Below are positions 1 to 9,628 of a stretch of 64,000 bases of DNA, piece after piece. Where the stretch lies: contig JAICKU010000002.1 in the NCBI GenBank assembly GCA_025927765.1, positions 51,853 to 115,852 on the forward strand. The letters are read 5' to 3'. The notes beneath the pieces were generated by a model. The model made no database searches, was not told the origin of the DNA, and saw only the letters and a list, made by a program, of their open reading frames with translations. A program made the translations under genes and the position numbers. Position 1 is the first letter of the stretch. Each line of letters starts with the position of its first letter. Origin of the DNA: Burkholderiales bacterium. GTDB lineage: Bacteria > Pseudomonadota > Gammaproteobacteria > Burkholderiales > Casimicrobiaceae.

Positions 1-119
1 GCGAGCCACGCCAGCGCGTCGTCGGCGGCCTGCGCCGTCGACGCAGCCAACGCAAGTACAAAGACGGCCGGGATCAGCCGGCCGGGAGTGAAACGGTGAC
101 GCCGCGCTCGGTGCTGCAT
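1..119 (-). CDS. rseB: RseB/MucB sigma-E regulatory protein, N-terminus only
   Basis: Only the first 39 codons lie in the window; the gene continues past the left edge. The translation starts at an ATG at 119 with a basic stretch, then a hydrophobic core (LIPAVFVLALAASTAQA) ending in an Ala-x-Ala signal peptidase site before ADDALAWL. RseB is a periplasmic protein that binds the anti-sigma factor RseA and shields it from proteolysis until envelope stress is sensed. Identification rests mostly on position, 33 bp downstream of rseA in an rpoE-rseA-rseB order, plus an exported N-terminus whose first mature residues resemble the family. Too short for confirmation by domain. It is absent from the ORF track because it is truncated. 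Confidence 0.75.
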   Translation of the reverse strand, partial: MQHRARRHRFTPGRLIPAVFVLALAASTAQAADDALAWL

Positions 120-152
120 GTTGCGATCGCTATCCTTCGCGCACGTCGGTGG

Positions 153-662
153 TCATTCCGCCACCGCGCGAAGCGGCGTGCTGGCGGCGACGTCGCGCAG
201 GTACGGACCGACGCCTTGCAGCGCGTTCGCCGGCGCGTATTCCTGATGCGCCAGCAGGTAGTCGGCGGGCAGCACCGTCGTGGGCCGCATTTGCGCGGCG
301 CTCATCGTGCCCGCCTCGCGCATCTTCGCGAACGCCGCCGGCGTGGTGTCGACCATCGAATACGCGGTCCAGCCGACGACCGTGACGGCCGCGAGCGAAG
401 CGGCCGCCGCGAACGCCCACGAGGCGGGGCGCGACAACGGCTGCGCACGCGGCGCCACGACCGTGGGTTCGGACGCGAGCGTACGCGACACGGCGCCCGC
501 CACGTTGCGCGTGGCCGCGGTTTCGCCGCGCAGCGCATCGCCGATCGTGTGATAAAGGTTCCACGTTGCCATCGCGTCGTCGCGGCGAAGCGTTGCGCAG
601 ACAGCGTCCATTTGCGTCGCGTCGATCTCACCATCCATCAGACGCGAAATCTGTTCGTTCAT
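153..662 (-). CDS. rseA: Anti-sigma-E factor RseA
   Basis: 169 residues. The N-terminal cytoplasmic part (MNEQISRLMDGEIDATQ, then a helix containing WNLYHTIGDALRGE) is the RseA anti-sigma domain that sequesters sigma-E. One membrane segment follows at about residues 82-103 (WAFAAAASLAAVTVVGWTAY). The remainder is a periplasmic tail of about 65 residues. The start at 662 was chosen because its ATG overlaps the rpoE stop in TAATG, which implies translational coupling; the ORF track start at 1043 runs over rpoE. An ATG two codons upstream is also possible. In the family, DegS and RseP cut RseA to release sigma-E; neither protease gene is in this window. Confidence 0.93.
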   Translation of the reverse strand: MNEQISRLMDGEIDATQMDAVCATLRRDDAMATWNLYHTIGDALRGETAATRNVAGAVSRTLASEPTVVAPRAQPLSRPASWAFAAAASLAAVTVVGWTAYSMVDTTPAAFAKMREAGTMSAAQMRPTTVLPADYLLAHQEYAPANALQGVGPYLRDVAASTPLRAVAE

Positions 663-1261
663 TACCATCTCCGGTTCTCGTCGGTGCCGAGCAACGGCCG
701 CAATTCGGCCGCGATCGACTCCCGAGCGCGAAAGATGCGCGATCGCACGGTACCGATCGGGCAATTCATCACGCTCGCAATTTCCTCGTAACTCAGGCCT
801 TCGATCTCGCGCAGGGTGATGGCCGTGCGCAGATCGTCGGGCAGCTGCTCCATCGCGCGATTGACCGTGGCGGCGATCTGCTTGCCCAGCAGCTCCGCCT
901 CCGGGGTCGCGGAATCGCGCAGTTGTTCCGCATCCTCGAAGCTCTCCGCGTCCTCGTGATCGAATCCCGTCGAGGTCGGCGCCCTCCGACCCATCGCGAC
1001 CAGGTAGTTCTTGGCCGTGTTGATCGCGATCCGATAAAGCCACGTATAGAACGCACTGTCCCCGCGAAAACTCGGAAGCGCGCGATAGGCCTTGATGAAG
1101 GCTTCCTGCGTCACGTCCTCGACCTCGGCGGGGTCGCGCACCAACCGGGACAGTAGTCGCCCCAGCTTCCGCTGGTATTTCGCGACCAGGAGCTCGAACG
1201 CGCGCTTGTCACCTCGTTGCGCGCGCAGTACGAGCTCGTGATCGACTTCGCGATCACCCAT
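662..1261 (-). CDS. rpoE: RNA polymerase sigma-E factor (ECF)
   Basis: 199 residues, the usual length for RpoE/AlgU. Sigma region 2 is seen at about residues 10-90 (VTQEAFIKAYRALPSF and FYTWLYRIAINTAKNYL). Region 4 is at about 135-190, with its helix-turn-helix in LSYEEIASVMNCPIGTVRSR. It directs transcription of the envelope stress regulon and is normally autoregulated. The start MGDREVDHELV at 1261 matches the length and N-terminus of known RpoE proteins; the ORF track extension to 1384 covers the intergenic region and is unlikely. First gene of the rpoE-rseA-rseB operon, with a 1-base overlap into rseA. I did not find a convincing sigma-E promoter in the 155-bp spacer upstream. Confidence 0.96.
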   Translation of the reverse strand: MGDREVDHELVLRAQRGDKRAFELLVAKYQRKLGRLLSRLVRDPAEVEDVTQEAFIKAYRALPSFRGDSAFYTWLYRIAINTAKNYLVAMGRRAPTSTGFDHEDAESFEDAEQLRDSATPEAELLGKQIAATVNRAMEQLPDDLRTAITLREIEGLSYEEIASVMNCPIGTVRSRIFRARESIAAELRPLLGTDENRRW

Positions 1262-1295
1262 CCGCCGGCAGTCCCTGATTTGAATCGTTGTTATG

Positions 1296-1311
1296 CCCGC
1301 CGAACGGCGGG
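1296..1311. other. Short GC hairpin in the asparaginase-rpoE spacer
   Basis: CCCGCC and GGCGGG flank a 4-base loop, a perfect 6-bp stem. It sits 105 bases after the asparaginase stop and 35 bases before the rpoE start. There is no T-run, so it is not a clear intrinsic terminator. It may be a pause or attenuation site in the rpoE leader, or chance in GC-rich DNA. Confidence 0.25.
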
Positions 1312-1416
1312 TGCGGCACCCGGCGACCCGGTGCGACGCCTCGGGCGAGGCTTCGCAGACGAGCGTGGCGCGCGCTTGGAGCAACAGACCGTTGCCGGCC
1401 CGGCAAGTTCAGCGAT

Positions 1417-2469
1417 CTACCCATTGGCGAACGCCGATAGTTGCGGGCGGGATCGACCAAGGTCAATGGCGGGGCGGATCTCGCCCGTTTCGAGGCCGCG
1501 ATAGTTGCGGATCGTGCGCCGCGCCCAGGGCGCCAGTACGTCGCGGGCGGCAGCATCGACGAGGCCCAGCTGCTCGAGGACGGCGACGATCGCGGGGTAC
1601 AGGCCGCGCTTCTGGCCATCGGCGACCTTGAACGCGATGCCGAGGCCACGGCTGCGCACGCCGATCGCCTGCACGCCTTCGGCACCGATCTTCGTGACCC
1701 AGTCGCCGCGCCCCGCCTGCATCAGGGCGAGATCGCTCCGATGCTCGCCCGACACCATTTCGGGGTGCGCCATCATCGCGTTCGCCAGCACGCGCGGCGC
1801 GAGCCCGTAGTCCGGATCGACCTCGGCCGCGGCGAGCCTTGCGAACGCGCGTGCAAGAGATGCGAGCGGGACCGCGTAGTTGGGCGCCGAGCAGCCGTCG
1901 ATGCCGGCGACGAGGCGATCCTCGGCGACGCCGGTGAACGTGGCGACCGACGTGCGAATGGCACGCTGCAGCGGATGGTCGTACGCGAGGTAGTCGCCGA
2001 TCGGCTCCTTGTGGTGCACACAGTACGCGAGCATGCCGGAATGCTTGCCCGAGCAGTTGTGCGAAAGCGGCGAGTACGGGGGCGGCGGCGGCACCTCGCC
2101 GCGCGCGTCGTAGAAGCCGGGCGCATGCGTGCCGCACTGCAGATCGCCGACCGAACAGCCGCAGCGCTGCAGCATGTCGGACACGGCTTCGACGTGCCGC
2201 GGTTCGCCCGAGTGGCTCGCACACATGAGCGCAACCTCCGCCTGCGAGAAGCCGAAGCGGTCAATGCCGCCGCCGGCGACCAACGGCAGTGCCTGCAGCG
2301 GCTTCAGCGAGCTGCGGGTGAACGTGAGGGTATGCGGATCGCCGGCAGCGTGCAGCACGTTGCCGTCGCGGTCGACGACGGCGACGGCGCCGTAATGGAT
2401 GCTTTCGACGGCGCCGCCGCGCAGGACTTCGGCGAGCGGAACGTGGGCGTTCGCGACGACGTCGGGCAT
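1417..2469 (-). CDS. Asparaginase, Rhizobium etli-type (PF06089 family)
   Basis: 350 residues from MPDVVANAHVPLAEV. This is the asparaginase class unrelated to E. coli AnsA/AnsB; it hydrolyses L-asparagine to aspartate and ammonia, probably in the cytoplasm because no signal peptide is visible. Motifs expected for the family are present in order: RSSLKPLQALPL (the Ser-x-x-Lys pair), CASHSGEP, HNCSGKHSGML (Cys and Lys of the metal site) and DGCSAPNYAVPL. The start at 2469 was preferred over the ORF track start at 2511 because family members begin just before the conserved LAEVLRGG. Upstream lies prpE at 165 bp, downstream rpoE at 155 bp, so it may be transcribed on its own. Confidence 0.88.
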   Translation of the reverse strand: MPDVVANAHVPLAEVLRGGAVESIHYGAVAVVDRDGNVLHAAGDPHTLTFTRSSLKPLQALPLVAGGGIDRFGFSQAEVALMCASHSGEPRHVEAVSDMLQRCGCSVGDLQCGTHAPGFYDARGEVPPPPPYSPLSHNCSGKHSGMLAYCVHHKEPIGDYLAYDHPLQRAIRTSVATFTGVAEDRLVAGIDGCSAPNYAVPLASLARAFARLAAAEVDPDYGLAPRVLANAMMAHPEMVSGEHRSDLALMQAGRGDWVTKIGAEGVQAIGVRSRGLGIAFKVADGQKRGLYPAIVAVLEQLGLVDAAARDVLAPWARRTIRNYRGLETGEIRPAIDLGRSRPQLSAFANG

Positions 2470-2634
2470 TCGGGCAGAGGAGGACAAACCGGCATTATCG
2501 CATTGCGGCAAATGCGGGGTGAGGGACGAAGGACGCGGGATGAGAGTGCCGCTCGAATCGCATCGTGCGGTTCGTCACACGTACCCGGCGTCTCGGCGAC
2601 GCGCCCTTCTCGTCCCCGGCCCCTCTTCCCGTGT

Positions 2635-4530
2635 TTACGCCTTTGCCAGCGCCTCCCGGATCTGCGTCAACGCCGACGGATCCTCGATCGTCGTCAGATC
2701 GCCCGGGTCGCGCGACTCGGCGAGCGCCTGGATCGAGCGGCGCAGGAGCTTGCCCGAGCGCGTCTTCGGCAGCAGCGTCACGAAATGCACCTGCGCCGGT
2801 CGCGCGATCGCGCCGAGCTCGCGGTCGACCGTCTGCATGACCTCGCGCGCCAGCGCGGCCTTGCCCGCGCCGTCCGCCACGCGCGATGCATCCTTCGCGA
2901 CCGCGAACGCGACCGGTACCTGCCCCTTGATCTCGTCGCGCACGCCGACGACGCCCACTTCGGCGATCGCCGGGTGCGCCTGCACCGCCTCCTCGATCTC
3001 GCGCGTGCCGATACGATGCCCCGCGACGTTGATCACGTCGTCGGTGCGGCCCAGCACGAAGTAGTAGCCGTCGGCGTCGCGCGTGGCCCAGTCGAACGTC
3101 GAGTAGAGCTGGCGGCCGGGAATCGTCTCGAAGTACGTCGACACGAAGCGCTCGTCGTTGCCCCACACGGTGGTCATGCAGCCGGGCGGCAGCGGCGGCT
3201 CGATCGCGATCACACCCTTCTCGTCGGTGCCGACGTCCTTGCCGGTCAACGTGTCGACGAGCTTCACGTCGTAGCCGTAGACAGGGAACGACGGCGACCC
3301 GAACTTGCGCGGCGTGTCCTCGACGCCGAGTTGCGCGGCGAGGATGGGCCAACCGGTTTCGGTCTGCCAGTAGTTGTCGACGATCGCGACACCCAGCGCC
3401 TCGTTCGCCCAGCGCGCGGTCGGCTCGTCGAGCGGCTCGCCGGCGAGGAAGAGGTAGGAGAGCGACGACACGTCGTGCCGCTTCATGTAGGACACGTCCT
3501 GCTTCTTCAACACGCGCGACGCGGTCGGCGAGCTGAACATCGTCTTGACCTTGTGCTCCTCGACGATCTTCCACCAGATGCCGGGATCGGGCTGGATGGG
3601 CAGGCCTTCGTACATGATCGTCGGCGACCCGTTGATGAGCGGCCCGTAGACGATGTACGAGTGGCCGACGACCCAGCCGATGTCGCTCGTCGTGAACATC
3701 GTCTCACCCGGCGCGAGGCAGAAGATCCGCCGCATCGACGAGGCGAGCGCGACTGCGTAGCCGCCGGTGTCGCGCTGCACGCCCTTCGGCTGGCCCGTGG
3801 TGCCCGACGTGAACAGGATGTACGACGGCTCGCTCGACTCGAGCCATTCGCACGGTACGCGCGCCCCGCGGTGCTGCTCGCGCAGTGTGCTCGCATCGAG
3901 GTCGCGCCCTTCGGTGCGCGTGAACGGCACGAGTCCGCGATCGACGAGGATCACCTTCTTCGGCGGATGGCGCGCGATCGACAGCGCTTCGTCGACGAGC
4001 GGCTTGTAGGCGATCGTCTTGCCGGCGCGCATGCCGGCGTCGGCCGTGATGAGCACCGACGGTTTCGCGTCGTCGATGCGCGTCGCGAGGCTTGCCGCCG
4101 CGAAGCCGCCGAACACGACCGAGTGGATCGCACCGATGCGCGCGCACGCGAGCATCGCGAACACCGCTTCCGCGATCATCGGCATGTAGATCAGCACGCG
4201 ATCGCCGCGACCCACGGCCTGCGACTTCAGCATCGCCGCCCACGCGTTCACTTCGTCGTGCAGCTCGGCGTACGTGTACGTGTGTCGCTGCCCGGTCTCG
4301 GTCGAGACGTAGATGAGCGCCGCCTGCGCGGCGCGCGATTGCAGATGGCGATCGACCGCGTTGTGGCACAGGTTCGTGCGGCCGCCGACGAACCACTTGG
4401 CGAACGGCGGCCGCGAATAGTCGAGCACCTCGGAAAACGGCGTCTGCCAGTCGATCAGCGCGGCCTCGTCGCGCCAGAACGCGTCGCGGTCCTCGATGCT
4501 GCGGCGGTGAAACTCCTGGTACGCCTCCAT
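2635..4530 (-). CDS. prpE: Propionyl-CoA synthetase (propionate--CoA ligase)
   Basis: 631 residues. It activates propionate with ATP and CoA to propionyl-CoA through an acyl-AMP intermediate, feeding the methylcitrate genes prpBCD at 19.6-23.1 kb. ANL-superfamily signatures are clear: LFTSGTTGQPKGVQRD (P-loop), DIGWVVGHSYIVYGPL, NYWQTETGWP, the hinge TDDVINVAGHR, and a C-terminal TRSGKLLRR with the catalytic and potentially acetylated lysine. The RDTGGYAVAL segment is more typical of PrpE than of acetyl-CoA synthetase. The start at MEAYQEFHRRS (4530) fits the family; the ORF track start adds an unrelated extension. It is followed after 165 bp by the asparaginase and preceded by acuI with a 47-bp gap. 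Confidence 0.92.
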   Translation of the reverse strand: MEAYQEFHRRSIEDRDAFWRDEAALIDWQTPFSEVLDYSRPPFAKWFVGGRTNLCHNAVDRHLQSRAAQAALIYVSTETGQRHTYTYAELHDEVNAWAAMLKSQAVGRGDRVLIYMPMIAEAVFAMLACARIGAIHSVVFGGFAAASLATRIDDAKPSVLITADAGMRAGKTIAYKPLVDEALSIARHPPKKVILVDRGLVPFTRTEGRDLDASTLREQHRGARVPCEWLESSEPSYILFTSGTTGQPKGVQRDTGGYAVALASSMRRIFCLAPGETMFTTSDIGWVVGHSYIVYGPLINGSPTIMYEGLPIQPDPGIWWKIVEEHKVKTMFSSPTASRVLKKQDVSYMKRHDVSSLSYLFLAGEPLDEPTARWANEALGVAIVDNYWQTETGWPILAAQLGVEDTPRKFGSPSFPVYGYDVKLVDTLTGKDVGTDEKGVIAIEPPLPPGCMTTVWGNDERFVSTYFETIPGRQLYSTFDWATRDADGYYFVLGRTDDVINVAGHRIGTREIEEAVQAHPAIAEVGVVGVRDEIKGQVPVAFAVAKDASRVADGAGKAALAREVMQTVDRELGAIARPAQVHFVTLLPKTRSGKLLRRSIQALAESRDPGDLTTIEDPSALTQIREALAKA

Positions 4531-4577
4531 TCTCTCGGCCTCCCCTCTGATCCCTGATACCCGGCCCCCGATCCCTG

Positions 4578-5582
4578 TCACGGATGCGTATCCGGTGCCA
4601 CCCGCACCACGGTGCGTCCTCGCGCCATGCCCTTCAAATACGCGTCGAAGTTGTGCGGCAGCTCGTCGAAGTCGATCGTGCGCACCGCGTCGTGCACGCG
4701 ATCGGGACGCCACTCGACGGCGAGCCTGTTCCACAGCGTCTGCCGCAGCGACATCGGCGTGTTCGCGCTATCCACACCCAGCAGCGACACGCCGCGCAGG
4801 ATGAACGGCGCGACCGTCGTGTTGAGCTTCATGTCGGCGGCGAGACCGACGGCGGCGACGTTGCCGCCGATCTTCGACGCCGCGAGCAGCCACGCGAGAA
4901 TGTCGCCACCGAGGTTGTCGACGGCGCCTGCCCACGTCGATTTCTCGAGCGGCCGGATCTTCGACAGATCGAGCGACGAGCGCAGCAGCACTTCGCTGGC
5001 GCCGATCTCGCGCAGGTAGCCGGATTCGCGTTCCTTGCCGGTGATCGCGACGACCTGGTAGCCGAGCTTGCCGAGGATTTCGATCGCGACGGAGCCTACG
5101 CCCCCCGTGGCGCCCGTCACGGCGACCGGGCCGGCGTCGGGCGTGAGGCCGTTGTGCTGCATCATGTGAATCGCGAGCGCCGCGGTGAAGCCCGCGGTGC
5201 CGAGCGTCATCGCGTCGAACGCCGTCATGCTTTCCGGCCGGCGCACCACCCAGTCGGCCGGCACGCGCGCGTATTCGGCGTAACCGCCGTCGTGCGACAC
5301 GCCAAGGTCGTAGCCGGTCACGATCACCTTGTCGCCGCGCTTGAAGCGCGGATCGCTGCTCGATTCGACCGTCCCCGCGAGGTCGATGCCCGCGACCGTC
5401 GGGAACTTGCGCATGATCTTGCCGGTGCCGTTGTACGAGAGCGCGTCCTTGTAGTTGATCGTCGAATACTTGACCTTGACGATCACCTCGCCGGGATCGA
5501 GCTCGTCGAGATTCATGTCGACGAATCGGCTCGACACCGCCTTGTCCTGCTCGAACGTGCGATATGCCTTGAATGTCTGCAC
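4578..5582 (-). CDS. acuI: Acrylyl-CoA reductase-like MDR family oxidoreductase (AcuI/YhdH)
   Basis: 334 residues. Medium-chain dehydrogenase/reductase fold without structural zinc. The GroES-like N-terminal domain has KYSTINYKDALSYNGTG and FPTVAGIDLAGTV; the Rossmann part has the NADPH-binding VTGATGGVGSVAIEIL. The YhdH/AcuI family reduces acryloyl-CoA to propionyl-CoA, and its position next to prpE supports a role in feeding propionyl-CoA. Start: a GTG at 5582 (codon before QTFKAYRTF) is preceded by AGGAG at good spacing; the ORF track version runs back into zapE. Alternative call: generic quinone oxidoreductase. Confidence 0.85.
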   Translation of the reverse strand: MQTFKAYRTFEQDKAVSSRFVDMNLDELDPGEVIVKVKYSTINYKDALSYNGTGKIMRKFPTVAGIDLAGTVESSSDPRFKRGDKVIVTGYDLGVSHDGGYAEYARVPADWVVRRPESMTAFDAMTLGTAGFTAALAIHMMQHNGLTPDAGPVAVTGATGGVGSVAIEILGKLGYQVVAITGKERESGYLREIGASEVLLRSSLDLSKIRPLEKSTWAGAVDNLGGDILAWLLAASKIGGNVAAVGLAADMKLNTTVAPFILRGVSLLGVDSANTPMSLRQTLWNRLAVEWRPDRVHDAVRTIDFDELPHNFDAYLKGMARGRTVVRVAPDTHP

Positions 5583-5620
5583 CGGAGTCTCCTCTCGCAG
5601 AAGGATCGGAACGTAAGGGA

Positions 5621-6763
5621 TTAGGTGACCTCCGCAGCGTCGGTGGTGACGTGGGGGAGCGCCATGTAGTCGCGCGTGCGCATTTCGGCGAGACGGCTCA
5701 CCGTGCGCGCGAACTCGCCGGCATTGCGGCCCGTCACGTACAGGGCCTCGGCCGGCACGGCCGCGGAGGCAACGAGCTTCACGCGATGATCGTACAGTAT
5801 GTCGACGAGCCACGTGAAGCGGCGTGCCTGATCGGCCGCGTCCGGGCCCATCTGCGGAACGTTCGAGAGGAACATCACCGAAAACCTTCGCGCGAGCTCC
5901 AGATAGTCGCGCTGCGAGCGCGGCGCGTCGCACAGCGTGCGGAAATCGAACCACACGAGGCTCCCGGCGCGCCGCTTCGCGACGAGCTGGCGGGCCTCGA
6001 CGGTGAGGTGCGTCGATTCCTCGGGGCTGCTGCGCATCCTCTCGTACGCCGCGCTCATGGCGGCATCCGCGGCCGCCCCGGACGGCACGTAGAACGCCTC
6101 CACGTGCTCGAGCGCGCGCAACCGATAATCGACGCCGGCGTCCACCTCCACGACGTCGAGGCGGCGCTTGATCGTCGCGATCGCGGGCAGGAAGCGCTCA
6201 CGCAAGAGGCCGTTCGCCCACAGGTCGTCGGGCGCGTAGTTCGACGTGACCACGAGCACGACGCCCTGCTCGAACAAGCCGTCGAGCAGGCGGCCGAGGA
6301 TCATCGCGTCGGCGATGTCGTCGACGTGGAACTCGTCGAGGCAGACCAGCCGGTAGCGGCGCGCGACTTGCGCGGCGACCGCCGCGAGCGGGTCCGCCTC
6401 GTGCGTGAGGCATCCCATCGCCGCGTGCACGTCGCGCATGAACGCGTGGAAATGGACGCGCATCTTGCGGCGGATCGCGACCGTCGCGTAGAAGCTGTCC
6501 ATCAGAAGGCTCTTGCCGCGGCCGACGCCGCCGTGGAGGTAGACGCCGTGCGGGACTTCGAGGTTGCCGAAGAGGCGCCGCAGCGCCGACTTGCGCGCCG
6601 CGGCGAATTCCGCGAGGTCGTCGGCGAGCTGCTGCAGGCGCTCGAGCGCCGCCATCTGCGCGTGGTCGAGCGTCGAGTGACGCTGGTCGAGCAGCGGCGC
6701 GAGGTAATCGATCAGGCCGCCGTGGCGGCGCGAGATCTGGCCGGGGTCGGACGACCCGAGCAT
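5621..6763 (-). CDS. zapE: Cell division protein ZapE (AFG1-like ATPase)
   Basis: 380 residues, standard for ZapE. Walker A HGGVGRGKSLLMD at about residues 77-89, Walker B LVCLDEFHVDDIAD, and sensor-like VVVTSNYAPDDLW are all present. ZapE is an ATPase that associates with the FtsZ ring and affects Z-ring stability, notably under stress or low oxygen in E. coli. Its ATG (6761-6763) directly abuts the lpd stop TAG with no spacer, so it is probably the last gene of the sucA-sucB-lpd transcript and translationally coupled to lpd. No catalytic residue appears lost. Confidence 0.93.
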   Translation of the reverse strand: MLGSSDPGQISRRHGGLIDYLAPLLDQRHSTLDHAQMAALERLQQLADDLAEFAAARKSALRRLFGNLEVPHGVYLHGGVGRGKSLLMDSFYATVAIRRKMRVHFHAFMRDVHAAMGCLTHEADPLAAVAAQVARRYRLVCLDEFHVDDIADAMILGRLLDGLFEQGVVLVVTSNYAPDDLWANGLLRERFLPAIATIKRRLDVVEVDAGVDYRLRALEHVEAFYVPSGAAADAAMSAAYERMRSSPEESTHLTVEARQLVAKRRAGSLVWFDFRTLCDAPRSQRDYLELARRFSVMFLSNVPQMGPDAADQARRFTWLVDILYDHRVKLVASAAVPAEALYVTGRNAGEFARTVSRLAEMRTRDYMALPHVTTDAAEVT

Positions 6764-8197
6764 CTACAGGTTGAGGGTACGCTTGTCGACGGCGAGCGCC
6801 GCCTCCTTCGTCGCCTCGGACAGCGTCGGATGCGCGTGCACGATGCGCGCGACGTCCTCGCTTGAGGCGCCGAACTCCATTGCCATCACGCCTTCGGCGA
6901 TCAGCTCGCTCGCCCAGGGTCCGATCACGTGCATGCCGAGGATGCGGTCGGTCGCGGCATCCGCGATGAACTTGAGGAAGCCGCTCGTCTCGCCGAGCGC
7001 GCGGGCGCGCCCGTTCGCCGAATACGGAAAGCTGCCGGTACGATAAGCGACGCCTTCCTGCTTCAACTGCTGCTCGGTCTTGCCGACCCACGCGATCTCG
7101 GGCCACGTGTAGATGACCCACGGAATCGTGTTGAAGTCGACGTGCGCATGCTGGCCGGCGATGCGCTCGGCGACCGCCACGCCCTCTTCCTCCGCCTTGT
7201 GCGCGAGCATCGGGCCGCGCACGACGTCGCCGATCGCGTAGACGTCCGCGAGGTTCGTGCGGCACGCGTCGTCCACTTCGACGAAGCCGCGCACGTCGAG
7301 CTTCAGACCCACGGTGTCCGCGCCGAGCCCCGCGGTATACGGCACGCGGCCGATCGACACGATCAGGCGGTCGAACTTCGCCGTCTCCCGTGCACCGTTT
7401 TCGCCGGTGTACTCGACGGTGACGTCGTTCTTGCCGACCTTCACCTTGTCGGTCTTGACGCCAAGCACGATGGCGAGGCCCTGCTTCGCGAAGAGCCTGG
7501 CCGCTTCCTTCGCCACCGCTTCGTCGGCCGCGCCGAGGAACTGCGGCAGCGCCTCGAGGATCGTGACGTCGGAGCCGAGGCGGCGCCAGACGCTGCCCAT
7601 TTCGAGACCGATCACGCCCGCGCCGATCACGCCGAGGCGCTTCGGCACGTCGGGAATCGCGAGCGCGCCGCCATTGTCGAGCACGCGCACGTTGTCGAAC
7701 GGCACGCCCGGCAGCGCGCGCGGCGCCGATCCCGTGGCGATGATCACGTGCTTCGCCGCGATCGTTTCCGGCTTCGCCCCTTCGACGCGAATCTGCCACA
7801 GATCGCCTTCACGGCCCGCGAACGCGCCGTGGCCGTGGAAGAACGAGACCTTGTTCTTGCGGAACAGGTATGCGATGCCGTCGTTGTTCTGCCCGACGAT
7901 CTTCGCCTTGCGCGCCAGCATCTTGCCGACGTCCATCGACAGCCCCGACACCTCGATGCCATGCTCGGCGAACGCGTGACCGGCATGCTCGTAGTTCTCC
8001 GTCGACTGCAGCAGCGCCTTCGACGGAATGCAGCCGACGTTCGTGCACGTGCCGCCGAGCGCGGGCTTGCCGCCTTCGCGCGTCCACTCGTCGATGCACG
8101 CCGTCGCGAGCCCGAGTTGCGCGGCGCGGATCGCGGCAACGTAACCACCGGGGCCGCCGCCGATCACGACGACGTCGAATGCTTGCGTGTCAGGCAT
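6764..8197 (-). CDS. lpd: Dihydrolipoamide dehydrogenase (E3)
   Basis: 477 residues. FAD flavoprotein that reoxidises dihydrolipoyl groups of the 2-oxoglutarate dehydrogenase complex using NAD+. Seen: FAD-binding [20 protein letters not shown] at the N-terminus, the redox disulfide [16 protein letters not shown] (Cys51 and Cys56), the NAD-binding [15 protein letters not shown], the second FAD contact [20 protein letters not shown], and the C-terminal catalytic His-Glu pair in HAHPTLSEA. It lies 96 bp after sucB and is the E3 of that complex by context. No N-terminal lipoyl domain, unlike some E3 proteins linked to pyruvate dehydrogenase. Confidence 0.97.
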   Translation of the reverse strand: MPDTQAFDVVVIGGGPGGYVAAIRAAQLGLATACIDEWTREGGKPALGGTCTNVGCIPSKALLQSTENYEHAGHAFAEHGIEVSGLSMDVGKMLARKAKIVGQNNDGIAYLFRKNKVSFFHGHGAFAGREGDLWQIRVEGAKPETIAAKHVIIATGSAPRALPGVPFDNVRVLDNGGALAIPDVPKRLGVIGAGVIGLEMGSVWRRLGSDVTILEALPQFLGAADEAVAKEAARLFAKQGLAIVLGVKTDKVKVGKNDVTVEYTGENGARETAKFDRLIVSIGRVPYTAGLGADTVGLKLDVRGFVEVDDACRTNLADVYAIGDVVRGPMLAHKAEEEGVAVAERIAGQHAHVDFNTIPWVIYTWPEIAWVGKTEQQLKQEGVAYRTGSFPYSANGRARALGETSGFLKFIADAATDRILGMHVIGPWASELIAEGVMAMEFGASSEDVARIVHAHPTLSEATKEAALAVDKRTLNL

Positions 8198-8293
8198 GGG
8201 CTTCAGTTTTGGTCATTGCAGAGGATGCCTCCAGCGCAGGCCCTTGGATCGGCTGTAGTCGCGATCGGCGGTGATCCATTCGCAGAGGTCTCG

Positions 8294-9610
8294 CTACAGG
8301 TCCAGCAGCATCCGTGCGGGATCCTCGAGCGCGTCCTTGATCGCGACGAGCGACAGCACCGCCTCGCGGCCGTCGATGATCCGATGGTCGTACGACTGCG
8401 CGAGGTAGTTCATCGGTCGCGCCACGATCTGGCCGTTCTCGACGACCGGGCGTTCCTTCGTCGCGTGCACGCCGAGGATCGCCGATTGCGGCGGATTGAT
8501 GATCGGCGTCGACAGCATCGAGCCGAACACGCCGCCGTTGCTGATCGTGTAGGTGCCGCCCGTCAATTCCTCGATCGTCAGCTTGCCTTCCTGCGCGCGC
8601 TTGCCGTAGTCGGCGATCTGCTTCTCGATCTCGGCGAGCGACAGCTGGTCGGCGTCGCGCAGGATCGGCACGACGAGGCCGCGCGGGCTGCCCACGGCGA
8701 TGCCGATGTCGTAGTAGCCGTGATAGACGATGTCGTTGCCGTCGATCGATGCATTGACGAGCGGGAATTTCTTCAGTGCGTGCACGGCCGCCTTCACGAA
8801 GAAGCCCATGAAGCCGAGCTTCACGCCGTGCTCCTTCTCGAAGCGCTCCTTGTAGCGATTGCGCAGCTCGATCACGCCCTGCATGTTCACTTCGTTGAAC
8901 GTCGTGAGGATCGCCGCCGTCGCCTGCGATTCGACGAGACGCTCGGCGACGCGTGCACGCAACCGCGACATCGGCACGCGCTGCTCGGGGCGTGCGCCTT
9001 GTGCCGGTATCGGCGCGGGCGGCGTGGGTGCCTTCGCGCGCGGCTCGGTGACGACCGGCGCCGGCGCCTTCGCGGCCGGCGCTTCGGCGGGCTTCGCGGG
9101 CGCGCCCGTACCGCGAACGCCGATCGCCTCGACGACGTCGCCCTTGGTGATGCGCCCGCCGCGGCCGGTGCCGGCAACGGTGGCGGGGTCGATGCCCTGC
9201 TCGACCATCATCTTGCGCGCGCTCGGCAGCGCAGTGACGGGCGCCGCGGGCGCGGGGGCCGTCGAGGCCGAAGCGGCCGGGCGCGAGGCCACGGTCGCCG
9301 TGCTGGTCGTCGCGGCTGCCGCAGGTTGCGCCCGCGCGGCCGGCGCCGGCGCGGCCGCTGCCTCTGCCTTGGCCGCGGTATCGATCACCGCAATCACGTC
9401 GTTCGACGTGACCGTCGCGCCGTCTGGCTGCTTGATTTCCGCGAGGACGCCGTCGTTGGGCGCCGGCAACTCGAGCACGACCTTGTCGGTCTCGATGTCG
9501 ATCAGGTTTTCGTCGCGCTTGACGGCGTCGCCGGGCTTCTTGTGCCAGTTGACGAGCGTCGCCTCGGCGACCGACTCGGGCAACTGCGGGACCTTGACTT
9601 CGACTCTCAT
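8294..9610 (-). CDS. sucB: Dihydrolipoyl succinyltransferase (E2 of 2-oxoglutarate dehydrogenase)
   Basis: 438 residues. Order of domains: lipoyl domain at about 1-75 with the lipoylated lysine in [14 protein letters not shown] (Lys43); a long Ala/Pro linker; peripheral subunit-binding domain around [19 protein letters not shown]; a second Ala/Pro linker; and the catalytic acyltransferase core from about 215, ending in the active-site [12 protein letters not shown]. It transfers the succinyl group from E1 to CoA. The start at [14 protein letters not shown] (9610) is the family N-terminus. The 44-bp spacer from sucA holds a doubled 10-bp repeat (see repeat at 9629). Confidence 0.97.
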   Translation of the reverse strand: MRVEVKVPQLPESVAEATLVNWHKKPGDAVKRDENLIDIETDKVVLELPAPNDGVLAEIKQPDGATVTSNDVIAVIDTAAKAEAAAAPAPAARAQPAAAATTSTATVASRPAASASTAPAPAAPVTALPSARKMMVEQGIDPATVAGTGRGGRITKGDVVEAIGVRGTGAPAKPAEAPAAKAPAPVVTEPRAKAPTPPAPIPAQGARPEQRVPMSRLRARVAERLVESQATAAILTTFNEVNMQGVIELRNRYKERFEKEHGVKLGFMGFFVKAAVHALKKFPLVNASIDGNDIVYHGYYDIGIAVGSPRGLVVPILRDADQLSLAEIEKQIADYGKRAQEGKLTIEELTGGTYTISNGGVFGSMLSTPIINPPQSAILGVHATKERPVVENGQIVARPMNYLAQSYDHRIIDGREAVLSLVAIKDALEDPARMLLDL

Positions 9611-9628
9611 CGGTTCGTTCTCGTGGAG

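Noticed and set aside
1441-4557. 1038-residue plus-strand ORF
   Set aside because: Antisense to the asparaginase and prpE genes, spans two unrelated genes and their spacer, and shows only Arg/Ala-rich sequence.
8198-8293. Small ORF in the sucB-lpd spacer
   Set aside because: Only a very short frame (about 8 codons) with no ribosome binding site; no protein call can be supported.
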